From Thiobacillus thioparus DSM 505 (GTDB taxonomy: Bacteria; Pseudomonadota; Gammaproteobacteria; Burkholderiales; Thiobacillaceae): a stretch of 64,000 bases of DNA. A program made the translations under genes and the position numbers. Location: contig NZ_KB891316.1 in assembly GCF_000373385.1 (NCBI RefSeq), positions 1 through 64,000 of the forward strand. The letters run 5' to 3'. The notes beneath the pieces are model-generated. The model ran no database searches. It saw only the letters and a program-made list of their open reading frames with translations, and was not told the origin of the DNA. Numbering within the stretch: position 1 is the first letter of the stretch; the number at the start of each line of letters is the position of its first letter. Below are positions 44,109 to 52,240 of the stretch, one piece after another.

Positions 44109-45685
44109 ACGCAGCGGCAACGTCGATGCCGCGCCCGACCACGCCGGGCTATTTCGCTTCCCATTGGCGCAGTCTCGATTACTTCAACTTGTATCGCCTG
44201 ACGCTGGCTGCGGCGCTGGTGTTCAGCGGCCTGTTGTTCAGCACGTCGGATCTGTTCCGCCAGAGCGCAAACGGGCGTTTTCAGAGTTACGCCTTTGCCT
44301 ATCTGATGATCGCGGCATTGTTCGTGCTGGGTATCCGCGCGCGCTGGCCAGGATTCCAGATCCAGCTCACCGCCCACATCACAGCCGATATCGTGCTGTT
44401 CATGCTGATGATGTCGACCAGCGAGCAACTGGCAAGCGGATTGGGCCTGCTACTGGCGATTTCCATCGCTTCCGGCGGGCTGGTCGGAAGCGGACGCCTG
44501 ACCCTGCTCTATGCCGCCATGGCATCGATCGCCGTTCTGCTGCAGCACGGCTTCAGCATTCTGGGCGGCAGCCAGGGGATGGACAGTTTTTTCCAGGTCG
44601 GTTTGCTATGCGCAGGATATTTCGCCATCGGCTTGCTGGCGCATGCACTGACCCTGCGCGCACTCCGTTCGGAAAGACTGGCGCAGCAGCAGGCGGGCGA
44701 ACTGGCACTGCTGAACCGCATCAATGCCCTGGCCATCGAAAACTCGCCCGACGGGCTATTGGCAATACGCGGCGACGGCATCATACGACACGCCAGCCCA
44801 CGCGCATTGGCACTGCTCGGTATCCCGGCAGCGGCGGTCCCGGGCGTCACCCGCCTGGAAGACTGTTCACCCGAGCTGGCGCGTATGTCGCAGCAGATGC
44901 AGCCCGGAACAACCTTCACCCTGAATACCGCGGCCGCGCAGTTGCGGGTGCGCTGCATCCCGCTGGAAACACCGGACGACAGCCGCGTGCTGGTACTGGA
45001 AGATCAAAGCCAGGCTGAACAGGCGGCCCAGCGGCTCAAGCTGGCTGCGCTGGGACGACTCACTGCCAACATCGCACACGAAATCCGCAACCCGCTGTCC
45101 GCCATCAGCCATGCTGCGCAACTGTTGGGGGAGGAAACGCACGATATCACTCAGGCTCGATTGACCGGGATCATCGAGAACAATGCACGCCGGCTCGATC
45201 GTCTGGTGGAAGAAGTGCTGACGCTCAATCGGCGCGATCGGCTTCATCCGGTCAGTTTCGATGCCGCAGCGCTCGGCCTATTGGTCGACGAATTGCGTCA
45301 GACTGAAGAAATCCCGGCAGACGCCGTCATAGTCGACATGCCCGACAGCCTGCATTTCCAGTTCGACCCTGACCATCTACGCCAGATCGTGTGGAATCTC
45401 ATGCGCAACGCCTGGCGTTTCAGCCGCAAGCAGGCGGGCAGCATCCGCATCGGCGCTCAGATGCAGGGGAGTAACATGCAGATCGAGATCGGTGACGATG
45501 GACCCGGCGTGGCTTCGGAACACCAGGACAAGCTTTTCGAGCCCTTCTTCACCACGGATGCGCAGGGTACCGGATTGGGCCTGTTCCTGGCGCGCGAACT
45601 GGCCGAAGCCAACCATGCGGCGCTGAGCTACGTTCCCGGCAATGGCGGCGCGCGTTTCCGCCTCGCCCTGCGCGGAGGCGGATGA
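44105..45685 (+). CDS. pilS: sensor histidine kinase PilS
   Basis: 526-aa membrane histidine kinase: about six N-terminal membrane helices (residues 30-200), a PAS-like domain (LLAIRGDGIIRHASP), a HisKA domain with His in NIAHEIRNPLSAI and an HATPase domain with NLMRNAWRFS, GDDGPGV and GTGLGLFLA. In Pseudomonas the PilS-PilR pair controls pilin from a sigma-54 promoter. Identification as PilS rests on topology, PP0621 and pilR neighbours; a PEP-CTERM regulator of the PrsK type is the alternative. Confidence 0.85.
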   Translation: MNAAATSMPRPTTPGYFASHWRSLDYFNLYRLTLAAALVFSGLLFSTSDLFRQSANGRFQSYAFAYLMIAALFVLGIRARWPGFQIQLTAHITADIVLFMLMMSTSEQLASGLGLLLAISIASGGLVGSGRLTLLYAAMASIAVLLQHGFSILGGSQGMDSFFQVGLLCAGYFAIGLLAHALTLRALRSERLAQQQAGELALLNRINALAIENSPDGLLAIRGDGIIRHASPRALALLGIPAAAVPGVTRLEDCSPELARMSQQMQPGTTFTLNTAAAQLRVRCIPLETPDDSRVLVLEDQSQAEQAAQRLKLAALGRLTANIAHEIRNPLSAISHAAQLLGEETHDITQARLTGIIENNARRLDRLVEEVLTLNRRDRLHPVSFDAAALGLLVDELRQTEEIPADAVIVDMPDSLHFQFDPDHLRQIVWNLMRNAWRFSRKQAGSIRIGAQMQGSNMQIEIGDDGPGVASEHQDKLFEPFFTTDAQGTGLGLFLARELAEANHAALSYVPGNGGARFRLALRGGG

Positions 45686-47007
45686 TCATGGCAACCTCTC
45701 CACGCATTCTGCTGGTTGACGACGAGCCTGATCTGCTCGATCTGATGGAATTGACCTTGGTCAAGATGGGGCTGGAAACCGATCGCGCCGTCAGCGTTGC
45801 CGAGGCGCAGGCCCGACTGCGGCAGACACATTACGATCTCTGCCTGACCGATATGCGACTGACCGATGGCGAAGGGCTGGACGTGATTGCCTGCGCCAGC
45901 GCACTGGCCCTACCGGTCCCGGTGGCCGTCATCACCGCTTACGGCAATGCCGGCAACGCCGTCGCCGCGCTGAAAGCGGGCGCATTCGATTATCTGGCCA
46001 AACCGGTGGCGCTCGACCAGCTGCGTACCCTGGTCAAATCCGCGCTAGCGATTCCCGAATCCACGCAGGCAGACGACCCAACCCGAGAACTGATCGGTCA
46101 ATCGGTCGTCATGCAGGACATCCGCGCACGCATTGCCAAACTCGCACGGACCCAGGCGCCGGTGCATATCGCAGGCGAATCGGGCAGCGGCAAGGAACTC
46201 GCGGCACGCCTGATCCATCGTCTCGGCAACCGGTCCGGCAAGCCCTTCGTCGCGGTCAACTGCGGTGCGATTCCCGAAACACTGATGGAAAGCGAATTTT
46301 TCGGCTATCGAAAAGGCGCGTTCACGGGGGCCGTCGCCGACCGCGACGGCTTCTTTCAGGCAGCCAACGGCGGCACCCTGTTTCTCGACGAGGTGGCCGA
46401 TCTGCCTTTGTCGATGCAGGTGAAGCTGCTGCGCGTGCTGCAGGAAAAGAAAGTACGCAAGGTCGGTGCCACGACCGAGGAGCCCATCGACGTCCGCATC
46501 GTGAGCGCCACGCACCAGAATTTGTCCGCGCTCGTGGAAACAGGTCGCTTTCGCCAGGACCTGTATTACCGGCTGAATGTGATCGATCTCGTCATGCCGA
46601 GCTTGCGCGACCGCGCCAAAGACATCCCGGAAATGGCGCGTTTTCTGCTCGACAAGCTGGGGGGGGCCGACGTCAAGCTGGATCGCGATGCGGAACAGGC
46701 GCTCTGTGCCTATGCCTTCCCTGGCAACGTACGTGAACTGGAAAACACGCTGGAGCGCGCGCTTGCGCTGTGCGAAGGTCAGCACATCAACGCCGCCGAC
46801 CTCAACCTGACACCGCCCACCCTGCCCGCAACCGGAACCGCGCCCGGCAGCAAATATCCTCTGCAGGACTATCTCGACCAGATGGAACGCACCGCTATTC
46901 TCGAAGCACTGGAACAGACACGCTACAACAAGACTGCCGCTGCCCGCCTGCTCGGCGTCACTTTCCGCAGCCTGCGCTACCGGCTCGAACGGCTGGGAAT
47001 CGAATAG
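45682..47007 (+). CDS. pilR: sigma-54-dependent response regulator PilR
   Basis: 441-aa NtrC-family activator: receiver domain 1-120 with the phospho-accepting Asp in LTDMRL, an AAA+ domain with Walker A GESGSGKE, the sigma-54 contact loop GAFTGA, Walker B GGTLFLDEVADL, and a Fis-type helix-turn-helix at the C terminus (NKTAAARLLGVTFRSLRYRL). It overlaps pilS by four bases. A start two codons later (45688) is also possible. Its gene lies beside PEP-CTERM genes that have sigma-54 promoters. Confidence 0.9.
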   Translation: MIMATSPRILLVDDEPDLLDLMELTLVKMGLETDRAVSVAEAQARLRQTHYDLCLTDMRLTDGEGLDVIACASALALPVPVAVITAYGNAGNAVAALKAGAFDYLAKPVALDQLRTLVKSALAIPESTQADDPTRELIGQSVVMQDIRARIAKLARTQAPVHIAGESGSGKELAARLIHRLGNRSGKPFVAVNCGAIPETLMESEFFGYRKGAFTGAVADRDGFFQAANGGTLFLDEVADLPLSMQVKLLRVLQEKKVRKVGATTEEPIDVRIVSATHQNLSALVETGRFRQDLYYRLNVIDLVMPSLRDRAKDIPEMARFLLDKLGGADVKLDRDAEQALCAYAFPGNVRELENTLERALALCEGQHINAADLNLTPPTLPATGTAPGSKYPLQDYLDQMERTAILEALEQTRYNKTAAARLLGVTFRSLRYRLERLGIE

Positions 47008-47033
47008 GGCAAGGCAAATCGCTCGCCATCCCG

Positions 47034-47078
47034 ACATACGTTAAAAGACCCGCGCTCGGCGGGTCTTTTAACGTATGT
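47034..47078. terminator. bidirectional terminator, 20-bp perfect stem
   Basis: A perfect 20-bp inverted repeat with a 5-nt loop (GCTCG), located between pilR (plus) and tRNA-Thr (minus). Each arm contains TTAAAAGACCCGC or its complement, so that both directions end in a TCTTTTAA tract. The final base coincides with the last base of the tRNA CCA end. Confidence 0.88.
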
Positions 47079-47153
47079 GGTGCCGCTTGTCGGAATCGAA
47101 CTGACGACCTACCGCTTACAAGGCGGTTGCTCTACCAACTGAGCTAAAGCGGC
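47078..47153 (-). tRNA. tRNA-Thr (TGT)
   Basis: A 76-nt cloverleaf on the minus strand with encoded CCA. Acceptor GCCGCTT pairs with AAGCGGC; D loop AGCTCAGTTGGTAGAGC; anticodon loop CTTGTAA (anticodon TGT); T loop GTTCGATTC. A -10 like TATAAT lies at 47169-47164 upstream of the 5' end. Confidence 0.96.
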
Positions 47154-47192
47154 GACGGGCGACATTATAGCGATGCCGCGCGCCTTGAGCGA

Positions 47193-47597
47193 TTACTTGA
47201 CGACTTTGAGCGAGGGCTTGCCTCTGGGCGGAGCGGATGATTCGTCCGCTACGGGCGGCGGCGTCTGCTCGGGCGGCCCGGGCGCATCGACCGGCTCGAA
47301 ATGCAGGCCTTGCCCATTCTCGCGCGCGAAGATGGCCGCGACCCGATCTACCGGAATGGATATTTCATGCGAAACACCGCCGAAGCGCGCGGAAAACTGG
47401 ATCCAGTCATTCTCCAGCGTGAGATTACGGGTAGCACCGGCGCTGACGTTCAGCACGATCTGGCCATCCTTGACGAAACCAAGCGGTACGCGCGTGCGCG
47501 CATCGACCGACACCAGCAGCTGCGGCGTATAGCCCGAGTCCGTGCACCATTCGTACAGTGCGCGGATCAGGTACGGTTTGGTTGAAATCTCAGCCAC
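47193..47597 (-). CDS. sspB: ClpXP protease specificity-enhancing factor SspB
   Basis: 134-aa adaptor that tethers ssrA-tagged proteins to ClpXP. The conserved N-terminal domain starts STKPYLIRALYEWC and contains VPLGFVKDGQIVLNVS. The tail after about residue 100 is a Pro/Glu-rich linker ending in a short basic, hydrophobic ClpX-binding motif (KPSLKVVK). It lies 27 nt downstream of sspA, the usual order. Confidence 0.93.
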   Translation of the reverse strand: MAEISTKPYLIRALYEWCTDSGYTPQLLVSVDARTRVPLGFVKDGQIVLNVSAGATRNLTLENDWIQFSARFGGVSHEISIPVDRVAAIFARENGQGLHFEPVDAPGPPEQTPPPVADESSAPPRGKPSLKVVK

Positions 47598-47624
47598 CTG
47601 CGCTGCCCTTAGTCCCTTCTCCGC

Positions 47625-48224
47625 TTACTTGCGCAACGCCTTTTCGGTGGGCGTCAGCGCATTGATGAAGGCCGGGCGGCTGAACAGGCGTTCGCGGTAC
47701 TTGAGCACCGGCGCAGCCACCTTTGGCAACTCGATGCCATAGTGCTCGAGGCGCCACAGCAGCGGGGCAATGGCGACGTCCAGCATGGAGAACTCGTCGT
47801 TCATCAGGTATTTCTGTTTGGTAAGGATGGGCGTGAGTTGCGACAGGCTGTCGCGGATTTCCTGGCGCGCCTTGTCCGAGGCCTTGCCGAGGCTGTGTTC
47901 CAGCGTATTGACGTGGGTGAACAGGTCGTGCTCGAAATTGAACAGCACCAGACGGGCGCGGGCACGCATGACCGGATCCGGCGGCATCAGCTGCGGATGG
48001 GGAAAACGCTCGTCGATGTATTCGTTGATGATGTTGGATTCGGTCAGGATCAGGTCGCGTTCGACCAGCACCGGCATCTTGCCGCTCGGGCTGATGCTGG
48101 CGATTTCTTCCGGCTTGTTGTGCATGTCCACATCGATGACTTCGAAATCCATGTCCTTTTCGAACAGGACGATGCGGCAGCGATGGCTGTACGGGTCGGT
48201 ACTGCCGGAATACAGGGTCATCAT
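47625..48224 (-). CDS. sspA: stringent starvation protein A (GST fold)
   Basis: 199-aa glutathione-S-transferase-like RNA polymerase-associated regulator. The thioredoxin-like N-terminal half has SHRCRIVLFEKDMDF and SGKMPVLVERDLILTESNIINEYIDERFPHP-type residues. The C-terminal half is helical. A second Met follows the first, so the start may be 48221. Downstream of petABC in many betaproteobacteria, as here, but separated by a terminator. Confidence 0.92.
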   Translation of the reverse strand: MMTLYSGSTDPYSHRCRIVLFEKDMDFEVIDVDMHNKPEEIASISPSGKMPVLVERDLILTESNIINEYIDERFPHPQLMPPDPVMRARARLVLFNFEHDLFTHVNTLEHSLGKASDKARQEIRDSLSQLTPILTKQKYLMNDEFSMLDVAIAPLLWRLEHYGIELPKVAAPVLKYRERLFSRPAFINALTPTEKALRK

Positions 48225-48272
48225 GGCGGGGGCTCCCTCTCGTGTTGCACGTATTGCGTGTGTTTAAGGCTT

Positions 48273-48309
48273 AAAACGCCAACAGCCGGACACAGTCCGG
48301 CTGTTGGCG
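48273..48309 (-). terminator. rho-independent terminator of the petABC operon
   Basis: A perfect 14-bp stem (CGCCAACAGCCGGA and its complement) with a 5-nt loop, followed on the minus strand by TTTTAAG. It lies 17 nt after the petC stop and 49 nt before sspA. Confidence 0.9.
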
Positions 48310-48325
48310 AACGGCTAGGCCGGGT

Positions 48326-49051
48326 TCAGTGAACGTCTTTCCAGAACTCTTTCTTCAGGTAATAGGCCACCACGAAGAAGAATGCCAGGAAGGCCAGGAC
48401 GAATAGTCCGAGCTGCTTCCGTTCGAGCTGGGCGGGCTCGCCCATCCACGTCAGGTAGTTGACCAGATCGCCGACCATGGCGTCGTATTCGGCCAGAGTC
48501 ACGCTGCCGGGCTTGGCCAACTCGAGGCGTTCGATAACTTCATGCTCGCCTTCCTTCTTCATGACCGGAACCATCTCACCTTGCAGGCTCCACAGCACGT
48601 GCGGCATCGCCACCTTGGGGAACACGACGTTGTTCCAGCCGGTGGGACGGGTATCGTCACGATAGAAGCCGCGCAGATAGGTGTACAACCAGTCGGAGCC
48701 GCGTGCGCGGGCGATCACGCTGAGGTCGGGCGGAGCAGAGCCAAACCAGTTTTTGGCCTCTTTCTTGTCCATGCCAACTGTCATGGTCTCGCCGGGCTTC
48801 TCGGCCGCGAACATCAGATTTTCTTTGATCTGATCTTCGGTCAGCCCAAGATCCTGCATGCGCGAATAACGCATGGAGACAGCGCTGTGACAGTTGAGGC
48901 AATAGTTCACAAACATGCGTGCGCCGCGTTGCAGGGATGCCTGGTCGGACAGGTTGACAGGCGCCTTGTCCAGACGCGGCCCCTCCTCGGAGGCAACAGC
49001 GATGACGGGCACCGCCATCAGCAGGAAAAGAAAATTTTTCAAGCGTTTCAT
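48326..49051 (-). CDS. petC: cytochrome c1 of the bc1 complex
   Basis: 241-aa heme c subunit. Signal sequence 1-20, a heme motif CLNCH near residue 54, MRYSR after it, a possible axial Met in the KVAMPHVLW region, and a C-terminal membrane anchor (about 214-232). It receives electrons from the Rieske protein and passes them to soluble cytochrome c. It starts immediately after the petB stop codon. Confidence 0.95.
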   Translation of the reverse strand: MKRLKNFLFLLMAVPVIAVASEEGPRLDKAPVNLSDQASLQRGARMFVNYCLNCHSAVSMRYSRMQDLGLTEDQIKENLMFAAEKPGETMTVGMDKKEAKNWFGSAPPDLSVIARARGSDWLYTYLRGFYRDDTRPTGWNNVVFPKVAMPHVLWSLQGEMVPVMKKEGEHEVIERLELAKPGSVTLAEYDAMVGDLVNYLTWMGEPAQLERKQLGLFVLAFLAFFFVVAYYLKKEFWKDVH

Positions 49052-50284
49052 TTAGCCAGTCACCCTTTCCGGTTCCGGTTTGGTTTTGTCAATCGAGGTA
49101 TACCAGGGCATCAACAGGAAAAACAGGAAGTAAATCACTGAGAAGGTCTGGGCAATAATCGTCGCCACCGGAGAGGGCGGCAGCAGGCCAAGGTAGCCGA
49201 GGCCCACGAAGGACACGATGAACAGGGCCAGCATGATCTTGTAGATCGGGCCACGGTAGCGAATCGACTTGACCTTGCCGCGGTCCAGCCACGGCAGGAA
49301 GAAGATCAGCACGATCGACATGCCCATCGCCACGACGCCGGGGAACTGGGAGCCGAACATCGGCGGCACCGCGCGCAGAATGGCGTAGAACGGCGTGAAG
49401 TACCACAGCGGCGCGATGTGCGGCGGCGTTTTCAGCGGATCGGCCGGGATGAAGTTGTTGGCTTCCAGAAAATAGCCGCCCATGGTGGGACCGAAGAACA
49501 CGATTGCCGAGAAGACCATCAGGAAGACGATCACGCCGACGATGTCCTTCACCGTGTAATACGGGTGGAAGGGAATGCCATCGAGCGGGATGCCGTTGGC
49601 GTCCTTCTTCTTCTTGATCTCGATGCCGTCGGGGTTGTTCGAGCCGACTTCATGCAATGCCACCAGGTGCACCGCTACCAGCGCGATCAGCACCAGCGGC
49701 AGGGCGATGACGTGGAACGCGAAGAAGCGGTTCAGGGTGGCGTCCGAAATCACGTAGTCGCCGCGAATCCAGATCGACAGGTCGTCGCCGATGAACGGCA
49801 CCGCAGCGAACAGGTTGACGATCACCTGCGCGCCCCAGTATGACATCTGGCCCCACGGCAACAGGTAGCCGAGGAAGGCTTCGGCCATCAGCGCCAGATA
49901 GATCAGCACGCCGAAGATCCAGATCAGTTCGCGCGGCTTGCGGTAGGAACCGTACATCAGGCCGCGGAACATGTGCAGGTAGACGACGACGAAGAACATC
50001 GAGGCGCCGGTGGAATGCATGTAGCGGATCAGCCAGCCCCAGTCGACGTCGCGCATGATGTACTCGACGGATGCGAAGGCGAGCATCGAATCCGGCTTGT
50101 AGTTCATGGTGAGGAAAATGCCGGTGACGATCTGCATCACCAGCACCAGCAGCGCCAGAGAGCCGAAGAAATACCAGAAGTTGAAGTTTTTGGGCGCGTA
50201 GTACTCGGACAGATGCGCCTTGTAGGTGGCGGTGAGAGGGAAGCGGTCATCGACCCAACCCATCATTTTTTGCAGGGCAGACAT
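49052..50284 (-). CDS. petB: cytochrome b of the bc1 complex
   Basis: 410-aa membrane subunit with eight or nine helices and two b hemes. The paired histidines lie in MHSTGASMFF and FFAFHVIALPLV regions; a PEW-like Qo motif appears as the PLWYFTPFY stretch; GYLLPWGQMSYWGA is characteristic. ATG at 50284 gives the full-length family start (MSALQKMMGWVDDRFPL). It sits 4 nt from petA. Confidence 0.95.
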   Translation of the reverse strand: MSALQKMMGWVDDRFPLTATYKAHLSEYYAPKNFNFWYFFGSLALLVLVMQIVTGIFLTMNYKPDSMLAFASVEYIMRDVDWGWLIRYMHSTGASMFFVVVYLHMFRGLMYGSYRKPRELIWIFGVLIYLALMAEAFLGYLLPWGQMSYWGAQVIVNLFAAVPFIGDDLSIWIRGDYVISDATLNRFFAFHVIALPLVLIALVAVHLVALHEVGSNNPDGIEIKKKKDANGIPLDGIPFHPYYTVKDIVGVIVFLMVFSAIVFFGPTMGGYFLEANNFIPADPLKTPPHIAPLWYFTPFYAILRAVPPMFGSQFPGVVAMGMSIVLIFFLPWLDRGKVKSIRYRGPIYKIMLALFIVSFVGLGYLGLLPPSPVATIIAQTFSVIYFLFFLLMPWYTSIDKTKPEPERVTG

Positions 50285-50288
50285 TCTT

Positions 50289-50894
50289 TTAGGCTCCTTT
50301 TGCGTCCACACCGATCTGTATCTTGCCGGCACTGAGGTATTGATGAGGCGGGATCACCAGATTGGTCGGGGCCGGCACGTTCTTGAACACACGGGCCGCC
50401 AGGTCGAAACGCGAACCGTGGCAGGGGCAGAAGAAGCCGCCCGGCCAGTCGGCGCCGAGATCGGCGGCACCGACTTCCTTGCGATAGGTAGGCGAGCAGC
50501 CAAGGTGGGTGCAGATGCCCACGGCCACCAGGAATTCCGGCTTGATCGAGCGCGTGGCATTCTTGCAGTAGGGAGGTTGCTGCGGCTGCTCGCTGTTCGG
50601 GTCGACCAGCTTGTCGGTGTGCTTGGCCATCAGATCGAGCATTTCCTTGGTGCGATTGACGACCCACACCGGTTTGCCGCGCCATTCAGCCGTCAACAGC
50701 ATACCAGGCTCAATTTTGCTGATATCCACCTCAACCGGCGCGCCTGCAGCCTTGGCGCGCGCGCTTGGCAGCATGCTCATCACCAGCGGCACAGCCACTC
50801 CCGCCACGGCAACCCCTCCAACGGCGCTGGTCGCGGCGATCAGGAATTTTCGTTTACGTGTGTCCACTTTTTGCCCATCGGCTTCCTGGCTCAT
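50289..50894 (-). CDS. petA: Rieske iron-sulfur subunit of the bc1 complex
   Basis: 201-aa Rieske protein. An N-terminal Tat-like RKRKFLIAA signal anchor (about 13-40) precedes the soluble domain. The cluster-binding boxes CTHLGC and CPCHGS carry two Cys and two His ligands. First gene of petABC; upstream TAGAAT (50936-50931) may be its -10 box. Confidence 0.95.
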   Translation of the reverse strand: MSQEADGQKVDTRKRKFLIAATSAVGGVAVAGVAVPLVMSMLPSARAKAAGAPVEVDISKIEPGMLLTAEWRGKPVWVVNRTKEMLDLMAKHTDKLVDPNSEQPQQPPYCKNATRSIKPEFLVAVGICTHLGCSPTYRKEVGAADLGADWPGGFFCPCHGSRFDLAARVFKNVPAPTNLVIPPHQYLSAGKIQIGVDAKGA

Positions 50895-51000
50895 GTTTCC
50901 CTAACCTGAACGTGTTGCGATAAAACCGGCATTCTAACCAAATTGCCACCCTCACCGGAAGCCCGTCGCAGCAAAGACTCAATCGCCACTCACGCTGGGC

Positions 51001-51006
51001 TATAAT
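51001..51006 (+). promoter_or_regulatory. -10 box (TATAAT) upstream of the HtrA-like gene
   Basis: A perfect TATAAT hexamer 44 nt upstream of the start codon of the protease. The region at -35 (around 50978) reads GACTCAATC and is only a poor match to TTGACA. Confidence 0.45.
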
Positions 51007-51049
51007 CATCCCGCTGAAAAATTACGCCAAGTCTCTGAATTTAATCGAA

Positions 51050-52240
51050 ATGCATATACGAAAATTCTGGTTGCTCTTCGCTCAAACCACTACCGTGGCA
51101 CTGGGCGTATTGTTCATCATTGCCCTGTTCAAACCTGAACTTCTGCGCTGGCAGACACAAGCGCCGAGCCTGACCATCCAGCAGGCCACGCAACCCGCCA
51201 GCCGTACGCTCACGCCCGTCGAATCCTTTGCCCCGGCGGCACAGAAAGTGATCCCGGCGGTGGTTAACGTCTTCACGCAGCAAAAAGTCAGCAGTCCGGC
51301 CCACCCTGCCCTGCAGGATCCGATTTTCCGGTACTTCTTTGGCGATCGGCTGGATGCGCGCCCACGCGAAGTATCCAATCTGGGATCGGGCGTGATCATC
51401 AGTCCAAACGGCTACATTCTCACCAATCAGCACGTCGTCGAAGCCGCCGACGAAATCCAGGTGGCCTTGGCCAACGGCAAGACCGTACCCGCCCGCGTGG
51501 TCGGCTCCGATCCGGAGACCGATCTGGCGGTGCTGAAAATCGATGCCAGCGACCTGCCGGCGATCACCTTTGCCGAACCCGACAGCCTCGAAGTGGGCGA
51601 CTGGGTGCTGGCAGTCGGCAATCCGTTCGGTGTCGGCCAGACCGTCACTGCCGGCATCGTCAGCGCGCTCGGACGCACCCATCTGGGCATCAACACGTTC
51701 GAGAACTTCATCCAGACGGACGCCGCCATCAACCCCGGCAACTCGGGCGGTGCACTGGTCGATGCGTCCGGCAATCTGGTCGGGATCAACAGCGCAATCT
51801 ATTCGCGTACCGGCGGTTCGCAAGGCATCGGCTTCGCCATTCCGGTCAGCATCGCCCGCAAGGTGATGGAGCAGATCATCAAATCAGGAAGCGTGACGCG
51901 TGGCTGGGTCGGCGTCGAGGTACAGGATCTGAGCCCCGAACTGGCTGAATCGTTCAGCCTGAAAAGCGCGGAAGGTGCCTTGATCGCCGGCGTGCTGAAA
52001 GGAGGACCGGCCGACGTCGGCGGCATCCGTCCAGGCGACATCCTGCTGGCCGTCAACGGCCGCGCGGTGGTCGACTCCGCATCGCTGCTCAATCTGATTG
52101 CCGCGCTGAAACCGGGCGAAGACGCACAACTGACCCTCGCACGCAAACAGCAGACCTTGAATCTGAAAATCCAGGTCGGCCGGCGCCACATGCAGCGCAC
52201 GGTGGAATCGACGCAGGCGCCCGAGCCCGAGATCAACTAG
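51050..52240 (+). CDS. HtrA/DegS-type periplasmic serine protease
   Basis: 396-aa trypsin-like protease with one N-terminal membrane anchor (about 8-28). The catalytic triad is visible: His128 (TNQHVV), Asp158 (ETDLAV) and Ser232 (NPGNSGGAL). There is a single PDZ domain (about 265-365). One PDZ and a membrane anchor make it DegS/AlgW-like, i.e. an envelope stress protease. It converges with the ECF operon, overlapping the thioredoxin-domain gene by four bases, so a regulatory link to that operon is possible but unproven. Confidence 0.93.
   Translation: MHIRKFWLLFAQTTTVALGVLFIIALFKPELLRWQTQAPSLTIQQATQPASRTLTPVESFAPAAQKVIPAVVNVFTQQKVSSPAHPALQDPIFRYFFGDRLDARPREVSNLGSGVIISPNGYILTNQHVVEAADEIQVALANGKTVPARVVGSDPETDLAVLKIDASDLPAITFAEPDSLEVGDWVLAVGNPFGVGQTVTAGIVSALGRTHLGINTFENFIQTDAAINPGNSGGALVDASGNLVGINSAIYSRTGGSQGIGFAIPVSIARKVMEQIIKSGSVTRGWVGVEVQDLSPELAESFSLKSAEGALIAGVLKGGPADVGGIRPGDILLAVNGRAVVDSASLLNLIAALKPGEDAQLTLARKQQTLNLKIQVGRRHMQRTVESTQAPEPEIN

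Noticed and set aside
44105..47007. The sensor kinase and regulator considered as PrsK/PrsR, the known PEP-CTERM regulators
   Set aside because: The kinase has a six-helix PilS-like N terminus and the PP0621 gene in front, the standard pil context. PrsK-type GAF domains were not seen.
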